Origin: Paramacrobiotus richtersi
Taxonomy: Eukaryota > Tardigrada > Eutardigrada > Parachela > Macrobiotidae
Length of the DNA stretch: 45,655 bases
Direction of reading: 5' to 3'
Assembly (NCBI GenBank): GCA_034698045.1
Contig: JAQGAU010000071.1
Span: 1-45,655 of the forward strand
Shown here: positions 45,195-45,655 of the stretch, in pieces
How the letters are laid out: every line of letters starts with the position of its first letter
Position numbering within the stretch: the stretch's first letter is position 1
The notes under the pieces: model-generated
Seen by the model: only the letters and a program-made list of their open reading frames with translations
Database searches by the model: none
What the model was told of the DNA's origin: nothing
Made by a program: the position numbers and the translations under genes

Positions 45195-45655
45195 TGGTTC
45201 CCCGATTACGTATCTTACTAATGAATAATTATCCTTAATTTTGTCCGGATAAAGGTCATCGGCGGAAACTGTTTTGGAAATGTTTACAAAATTTTTCCTG
45301 AAGTTTACAAAATTTTTTATCTTACTTTCTTGAGGAAAGCATCTTGGGAATTTTTGTTTTGGAAAAATTGGCTTTCTATAATACGGTTTACTCCGAGAAA
45401 AAGTGTACCAATTTTAAAGAAGCTATTATTCTGCTCGGAAAAAATTATTCAGATTTTCTGGCTTGATTTTTGTTTGGAAATTATACCTTTTTTGCATATT
45501 TGCACCTGGTTTTGATCACTTTGCATACCTCTCCCTTTTCGGATTATTCACCGGTTTCCGCTCACTTATTTTCGGTTATTAACCCTTTAAGACCGGACTG
45601 CATCAGATTGGCACATCCCTATTAGGAACTAAACGCACCGGGATGCGTATTGTAG
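45195..45655. other. Non-coding end of window
   Basis: AT-rich sequence with T-runs; no exon, repeat or RNA gene is recognised. The 61-codon open frame at 45330-45515 looks accidental. Confidence 0.4.

Noticed and set aside
1-45655. CRISPR arrays, bacterial operons, rRNA or tRNA genes
   Set aside because: No regular spaced repeats, no operon-like gene packing and no cloverleaf or rRNA sequence was recognised; all supported genes have introns.

Overview
This is animal nuclear DNA: nearly every real gene is split by short GT-AG introns (about 60 to 600 bases), coding exons stand out against AT-rich flanks, and the protein families (THAP, PR/SET, C2H2 zinc finger, SUEL-like lectin) are metazoan. 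Compact introns and gene spacing suggest a small-genome invertebrate. I cannot name the species; a tardigrade or another ecdysozoan is only a guess.

Region 1 (about 0.8-15.5 kb, + strand) is a tandem array of a small secreted-protein family. Each complete unit has three exons: a signal-peptide exon, a cysteine-bearing core exon, and a tiny exon ending in a conserved MIDD motif. I find five units with all three exons, one frameshifted unit without exon 1, and one collapsed relic. The core resembles a SUEL/rhamnose-binding (Gal_lectin) domain that has lost two cysteines and, in most copies, gained a furin-type basic site. Units share a conserved block upstream of the start codon. Two places in the array hold decayed pieces of the 3' half of the neighbouring zinc-finger gene, so duplications once carried both genes.

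Region 2 (16.26-22.70 kb, - strand) is a 16-exon gene. It encodes a PRDM9-type zinc knuckle and PR/SET domain, a basic linker, two copies of a SANT/MADF-like module, and nine C2H2 fingers.

Region 3 (23.50-41.97 kb, + strand) is an array of five related genes, here called A to E, head-to-head with the region 2 gene. All have the PRDM9-like zinc knuckle, PR/SET domain and C2H2 fingers. A, C and E begin with a THAP DNA-binding domain; B and D do not. E lacks the last zinc-finger exon. These are probably nuclear DNA-binding proteins, possibly histone methyltransferases, expanding by tandem duplication. A THAP to PR/SET to zinc-finger order, with THAP where vertebrate PRDM9 has KRAB, is the most striking feature of the window.

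Region 4 (42-45.66 kb) is mostly non-coding to my reading. It holds two weak candidates: a minus-strand coding fragment near 43.1 kb and a likely terminal exon at 45.05-45.19 kb.
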